Source of the DNA: Dryomyza anilis
Taxonomy: Eukaryota; Arthropoda; Insecta; Diptera; Dryomyzidae
DNA: 64,000 nt
Assembly (NCBI GenBank): GCA_951804985.1
Contig: OX638133.1
Location: 70,872,367 to 70,936,366, forward strand
Direction of reading: 5' to 3'
Shown: in pieces, positions 58,971 to 64,000 of the stretch
Layout: every line of letters starts with the position of its first letter
How positions within the stretch are numbered: the stretch's first letter is position 1
Notes under the pieces: generated by a model
What the model was told of the DNA's origin: nothing
Seen by the model: only the letters and a program-made list of their open reading frames with translations
Database searches by the model: none
Made by a program: the position numbers and the translations under genes

Positions 58971-60757
58971 GCATTTCCTGGGGATCCGGACGGGACATTC
59001 GTACACTTTTCTTATGCATGTAGTATTTAAATAGGACTAAACATCGAAAAATTAGAGAATTCTATACGGTAGATCAAAAGATATAAATGAACTAGTGGGC
59101 GAAAGTGCATGTCGATGTTTATATGGAAATGCCAAAGTAAGCTAATTTTGCGTACAAATGATTTTTTTTGAAATATTTTAAAAAATAGCTGAAATCATGT
59201 GCTTTCTTTGTATATTTACACTTTGTTCCTTAAATTTATAATTTTTTCATAATAAATCACAGAAAAATTCCGGACGGGACAAAAAATTCCGAATAGAAAT
59301 TATCAGTACGATTTTTATTCTAAAAATACTTTTTGCGTACAATATATTTTTTTGAAGTATTTCGGAATATCGCTCAGACAATTTAATTTATTTTTCTTCC
59401 GGACGGGACAGATTTCAATTAGAGGTCAAAATTTTTCTAGAATTACTAGGAACCCAGCTAACGCCAGAGTTCAAGTTACACTCAGGCTCCCGTATCTTGA
59501 ATCTAAGATGAATGTTTTGATTTCATTTCACAAGTGTTTTAGTACAATTTATTTTTTGTGCTTTCAAAAATAAATGCCAAACACTTTGTCAAAAAAAAAA
59601 AAATATATTAATTGTAAATATACAAAAACCGTGTGTTGCGGCGCATAATTATTATGGTAAGTCAGTAAAAAAATTAAACTTAATCTTATACTTTATTCCA
59701 TTTATTCCCGCAGACACAAGCAGTACAGATGACGTTGTGCGAACAATGTACAGCTAAAATACCGTCACAGAAATTTGACATCGAGAAATATTTTTGAATA
59801 TACTGGATATATGAATATCTGGATATATGCAGACAAAGACTTCTGCAGCCATATCAATATCAGTGCAATATTTTTAAAGCAGAGTCAGTCGCTGTTGCAG
59901 CATCCCTTGTGCAGAGGTGCGATGATTCCAACCTTAATGATGTTTTTTTACTATTATATTCGCCGTTATTTTCAATTAAAATATAAAAAAAAACATTTTT
60001 ATTGCTCCTATTTGATATTGTTTTATTGTAACGCAAGCGCATGCAATTTTTCGACTCTATTGGGAGCCTTTTCGGAAGCTTTTTTCGATATAAAATGAAT
60101 CTTATACAAGAGCATTTCCTGATTATTTTTAGGCTCCCTGCTGTATTGTTTTTAGGCTCCGATACAAGACTTCTAAAAGAGCCTACTAACTATGCTCAGG
60201 TCTGAATGACGCATTTTTATCAGAAAATGTATATTTCAAGACTCTTTTCTAAATAAAACATGCGCGCTCAGGCTCAGACAAAAGATTGTGAAAACAATCT
60301 TTTCGGAGTTCTTGCGTTGGCTGGGAAATTATGTTAACATTTTTGAAAACTGTTTCTGCTTTAGAAACAGTGGATTCAACTCTTTAAAATTGTGTACTAT
60401 GTACTATGGTAATAAATGTATCTTTTTGGTTCCGGACGAGACATCGAAAACCTTTATACAAAAATCGAAATATTTCCGCTATTTTAATTTGGATCATTAT
60501 TATCAGAAAAAAAAGAAAATAATATTCTGAGTCTGTTTGTCTTTAAAGTTAATTAATTTCGTTACTCAAAGTACATGGAAAATTGGTATATTTACAAGTA
60601 GTAACGTAACTTTATGAGTATTTTTTTATACGTTACCGTTAACGGAGTAGATGTTTCTTTGTAGATTTTTAGATTCAAATATTTAAATAATTAATATTTA
60701 AAGATTTGAGCATTTTGAATTTTTCGGTCGTGGTTGACGTTTTTCTGGAAATGCCCA
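58971..60757. mobile_element. TIR element G inserted in family T copy (about 1.79 kb)
   Basis: Ends GGGCATTTCCTGG and the inverse CTGGAAATGCCC. Flanks ACACATGT and ATATGTGA could be a degenerate target duplication. The inside repeats TCCGGACGGGACA four times (58986, 59271, 59399, 60433). No clear transposase; the frame at 59775-60098 is not recognised. Confidence 0.55.
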
Positions 60758-60886
60758 TATGTGATAATGTGCGCGGGTACTGTTAAAAGTGGTGCTAGGT
60801 CACGAGGGTATAGGAATCCTAAAAATAACTCAAAATTTGCAATCGCTGAAGAATTACCTTTCATTTGATACCCATATGTACAAATG

Positions 60887-61835
60887 CACAGAAAAAATAT
60901 TGTACGTATATATAACAATTGATATTAATAGCAAACAAAATCGTATTCCAATTAAAAATAGCAATGTATTTACTAATTAATTAATTGTATTTACACATTT
61001 TTTAATTAAAATATTAATAGGAATAAATTTAATAGAATTTCAATATAACTAAATCTTTAATAGTATTAACTACTTTTATTTGTTACTTTTGATTTATTGA
61101 TTTTCTTAAAATGCAACACTGTTTTTATACTTCTGGATTTCATTTTGTTTTTTGTTTGTCCGTCTCGTGCGTCTCGTGCGTCGGCGGGCGGCGTCGTTCA
61201 GTTTCTTCTAACATTATTTTCTTCTACGTTGCTATTTTAAAACAGGATATTGCATTATTTAGTGTATTAAATGGCTCAATTTATTTTTGCTGTCAAGAAT
61301 TTGAACAAACAGCTTATGATGCTCATTTTGTTGCATATTGAATCATTAAAAGCGAATGTTAAATTTTATGTTTGTAATCGGCTCACCTGTAGAAGTTGTG
61401 AAAACTGACTTCGGTAAAACATTCGTTAGGTTGAATGAATTTTACAAAGCATATCAAACAGTATAAATACTTATTTAATATTTATTTTATGTTATATATT
61501 GAATTAATTATTTATATTTTCATATGTTTCTATTCGATAAATATTTTATTTAATTTAACAAAATATTTAATTGATCCAATTTCTATCGAATAAAATTTTT
61601 AATTAATGTTACTAATAATTAATGATTTAAAAATTCCCAATAAAAAATATAATATATATAACAACTTTAATATCAATATGACAAAAAAATTAATTAAAGT
61701 TTCTCCAATTAACATATTCTCATTATTACGAATATGGAATTCAATGCTACTAAAAGTTACATCGGCTGAGTTTCAATTAAAAATTAATGGGATTGATTAA
61801 CATTTAAGTTATATTTACACACTTTTTTTTCTGTG
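60887..61835 (+). mobile_element. TIR element K, copy 2 (949 bp)
   Basis: From CACAGAAAAAATATTGTACG to TTTTTTTCTGTG, inverted relative to 53834-54736. The plus-strand frame near 61190-61290 has [20 protein letters not shown]. The second frame ([20 protein letters not shown]) breaks after about 30 codons. Confidence 0.82.
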
Positions 61836-62000
61836 TATACCAAATTTCGATTTTTTTTTTGGGGGAACCACGGTTCGCCGGAAAGCATTATTTTGAAATA
61901 TTTGAGCATAAATACTGTCAAACTGTCGATGAAATCGCTTCGAGTTTTAAAATATTCAAAGAAGCTTTTTGAAGTTTTTTTGTTTGGTTTTTCATCGAAC

Positions 62001-62144
62001 TGAAATTGACAAAGTTTCAAACTTTAAAAAATGTTGTCGAAATACCAAAAACATTGCGAACTAATATTATAATGTTTTGTAAGAGAACTTAAAGAATTGA
62101 GATAAATTGCTCTGTTCGACACACTTTTTTGGTAACACAAATTT
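62001..62144. other. Short unassigned stretch
   Basis: AT-rich. No recognised feature. Confidence 0.4.
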
Positions 62145-62350
62145 CTTTTTAATTTTTTGCAAAAACTAATATCTGGACACAGATCTTTTTTCGCAATTAT
62201 CCGTAGAACAAGGTTCATATTTTATTATGTGATTAAGTTTGCATCTGCAGGATTTTGCAAACTTTGACTCGAATTTTTGCAAAACCTAGGCGTGGTGTGA
62301 AAATTCTGATTACGCAGCAACAATCGGGAGACCGAAATGTTCGGTCTCTC
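62145..62350 (+). repeat. Dispersed repeat, copy 2 (first copy 18235-18490)
   Basis: TTTTTTGCAAAAACTAATAT, CAATTATCCGTAGAACAAGG and GGGAGACCGAAATG match 18235-18490 in the same order. Confidence 0.65.
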
Positions 62351-62450
62351 TCAGTTCGGTAGAAGAACCTTGTAGAACAGTGTTATCAATTCACAAAAAA
62401 GTTTCGTATTTGTATTTTCTTGAAAATCGCGCTTGAAAACATGGTTTTAA

Positions 62451-62715
62451 CATATCGTCGTTGTAGAACGAAAAGTCACCAAATACATTTTTATGAAATC
62501 CTTAAATTTCGAGTTTGTTGATTAATATTATAAAAAGTAATTGATGCATTTTTAAAGTTCAAATATCAATTCATAGATTTACATTTTCTTATCATGTGGT
62601 AAAAAAAATTGAGAACATCGATTAAAAATTGACAGATACATACAGTTTTTTGTAAATGAATATTTGGCATTTTGAAAATGCATTTGGTGACTTTTCGTTC
62701 TACAACGACGATATG
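62451..62715. mobile_element. MITE M, copy 2 (265 bp)
   Basis: Inverted ends of about 40 bp: CATATCGTCGTTGTAGAACG and its complement CGTTCTACAACGACGATATG. Same interior as 41864-42124. The ends also match over AAAAGTCACCAAATACATTT. Confidence 0.9.
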
Positions 62716-63116
62716 TTGACATTTTTTTTTCTTCAAAAAATCCTTATATCCATAATATTAAAAAGGCTTTGTATTTTAAAATTAACTCAGGTCCTAAATT
62801 TACGATCACAAAGTTCTGCAGTGTCCTTTTTTGTTGGTGTTAGAACAAATTCACGAGTTATATCTTAAAATCTTTATTTTTACCTTCTTTATTAAGTATA
62901 CAAATCAACATTAATGACAAGCCGCGCCTCACACATTGAAAAGAAAGCGGAATTTCGTTTGTATTCCAAAGTGGTATTATAGCTCCACCTCTCCAAATTT
63001 TGTTTCGGTCACACTGCGCAGCGATATCTTGCAAGCCGAAAGATAGATAACTATGATAAATTGATTTTTAAAATTACAAATTTATTTGAAACATCAGGTA
63101 CAACTGATACATTAAA
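62716..63116 (-). other. Cc2d2a downstream region / 3' UTR
   Basis: A minus-strand AATAAA lies about 30 bp past the stop (63086-63081), so the 3' UTR is probably short. The rest is AT-rich and unassigned. Confidence 0.45.
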
Positions 63117-63302
63117 TTATAAAGGTACAACTGAAGTGAGAAAAATCCACACTGATAAAACATTATTGGCATAGGCATGTATGTGGACAGCCACGGAGAA
63201 TTCGACATTTTTATGCGAATTCAAATGTATGCCCGTCGCTTTAATGCGCTCCGATACTGCAGAAAGATTCGTGTACGAAAAATTTAAAGTAAAACCACGA
63301 AA
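63117..63302 (-). CDS. Cc2d2a: Cc2d2a last exon
   Basis: After TTACTTTTACAG it reads FRGFTLNFSYTNLSAVSERI to SVWIFLTSVVPL and TAA. Phase 0. Confidence 0.85.
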   Translation of the reverse strand, partial: FRGFTLNFSYTNLSAVSERIKATGIHLNSHKNVEFSVAVHIHAYANNVLSVWIFLTSVVPL

Positions 63303-64000
63303 CTGTAAAAGTAATGATTTCATTAAAATTAAATATTCAGTTAAATATGTAAAAATATACCGTGTATCTTGGAAATTCTGCTGCTAATTGTTGAACATAT
63401 TTATCATGCTGTAAATTCGAATTTGTTTCGCTGACAAATGTGGCACTTGCTTCGAGTGTTTGTAAAATGCTCAATAAACGCGTTTGGAAGGCTCTGTAAA
63501 AATGCCATCAAATTGATAAAATCAAAAATTAATGAAATGTAAAATGTATATATAAAAAAAATTAAAAATTGTACCCACCTATTCCAAATAGTCTTTCGCA
63601 TTGACCGCCAAGCGCTGATTTTTTTCATAATTTTACGTTCGATATTTTTGCGCAATTCTATCGTACTAAATGCATCTGTATATTTGTAGTTTAGTTTTTG
63701 AACTCCCCCAGTTGGCGCCGGATGTCGCTTGTTAAATGCAGGCAGCCAACATGATGCATCGTTCACATTAAAGTTCAACATTGCGATGCGCTTTTCCGAT
63801 TGAATATTAATGTAGATCTATTTGAAACAAATTATAATTTATTTATAAGATTAAATAGTTTTAATCGTATCAGTTACATTATCCTGCGAAATGATACAGT
63901 CGACTTTGCTAATGGGACAAAATATATCACCCACCGCATAACGTCGACCTGTACAAGGATCGGCCAGCATTAGTTCCTTCTCGAGACTATATAGTACGAA
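63117..64000 (-). CDS. Cc2d2a: Cc2d2a homologue, C-terminal exons (partial)
   Basis: Coiled-coil and C2 domain protein 2A is a large structural protein of the ciliary transition zone. Only its end is in the window. Exons 64000-63878 (open at the edge), 63817-63579, 63493-63361 and 63302-63117 join with consistent phases (123, 239, 133 and 186 nt) to give 226 aa. Recognisable parts are ADPCTGRRYAVGDIFCPISK, the TDAFSTIELRKNIERKIMKK helix with WRSMRKTIWNR, and the family's closing SERIKATGIHLNSHKNVEF and NNVLSVWIFLTSVVPL. These resemble the C-terminal region of CC2D2A, by memory of the family; a CEP76-type relative is the alternative. It is convergent with eIF3b. Confidence 0.8.
63361..63493 (-). 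CDS. Cc2d2a: Cc2d2a penultimate exon
   Basis: AFQTRLLSILQTLEASATFV to LAAEFPRYT, between ATTTTTACAG and a weak GTATAT donor. Skipping that donor would end the protein 7 residues later at TGA. The join to FRGF is preferred because it continues the family sequence. Confidence 0.8.
63579..63817 (-). CDS. Cc2d2a: Cc2d2a internal exon
   Basis: IYINIQSEKRIAMLNFNVND to MRKTIWN plus two bases of Arg. Acceptor TTTCAAATAG, donor GTGGGT. Confidence 0.85.
63878..64000 (-). CDS. Cc2d2a: Cc2d2a exon cut by the window edge
   Basis: 41 codons, FVLYSLEKELMLADPCTGRR to CIISQDN, then donor GTAACT. Its 5' end lies beyond 64000. Confidence 0.82.

Larger units (their letters stand above)
58840..62000 (+). mobile_element. 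Dispersed repeat family T copy broken by two insertions
   Basis: Segments 58840-58970 (GGAAGGTTAGGTCTCATGGG ... ACCCTACACATGT), 60758-60886 (AATCCTAAAAATAACTC, AATCGCTGAAGAATTACC) and 61836 onward (TATACCAAATTTCGATTTTT) are collinear with 23290-23560. The gaps hold other elements. Confidence 0.65.

Noticed and set aside
59775..60098. 107-residue frame inside element G as a transposase
   Set aside because: No DDE-type or zinc-finger pattern could be seen, and the element looks non-autonomous.

Overview
The window looks like nuclear DNA of a higher fly (Schizophora, not obviously Drosophila). It is very AT-rich, genes have GT-AG introns, promoter sequence carries the fly DRE motif TATCGATA, and four protein-coding genes are recognisable from families I know. 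Gene order and coding signal cannot fix the species. The long repeat-packed introns suggest a genome larger than that of Drosophila melanogaster.

Layout. (1) 1-46.5 kb is dominated by one minus-strand gene, Spred (EVH1/Sprouty-related inhibitor of Ras-MAPK signalling). I could assemble eight coding exons whose splice phases all agree (1422 nt, 473 codons plus stop). The start codon sits in a 20-bp coding exon at 44013-44032, and intron 1 is about 29 kb. The promoter is probably near 46.46-46.53 kb, where a DRE-bearing unit is tandemly duplicated. (2) Inside Spred intron 1, on the opposite strand, lies a complete two-exon Ctr1-type copper transporter gene (21417-22474, 215 aa). (3) eIF3b, the translation initiation factor 3 subunit b, runs on the plus strand (48612-55159, four exons, 690 aa). 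It is divergent from Spred. (4) The right end holds the C-terminal exons of a Cc2d2a homologue (ciliary transition zone) on the minus strand, convergent with eIF3b and leaving the window at 64000.

The rest is mobile-element debris. It includes fragments of non-LTR retrotransposons (reverse transcriptase and RNase H pieces), four copies of a tRNA-derived SINE, several families of non-autonomous elements with terminal inverted repeats, a fold-back element that captured the first codons of a transposase, minisatellites, and a nested stack of elements between eIF3b and Cc2d2a.

The most notable observation is that the Spred stop codon (TGA followed by C) is followed in frame by 78 open codons. 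They are glutamine-rich and carry mixed CAG/CAA codons, which is the pattern expected of functional stop-codon readthrough. The four genes do not form a pathway; they share a neighbourhood only. I saw no sign of prokaryotic or viral genes. All repeat family assignments were made by eye without database searches.
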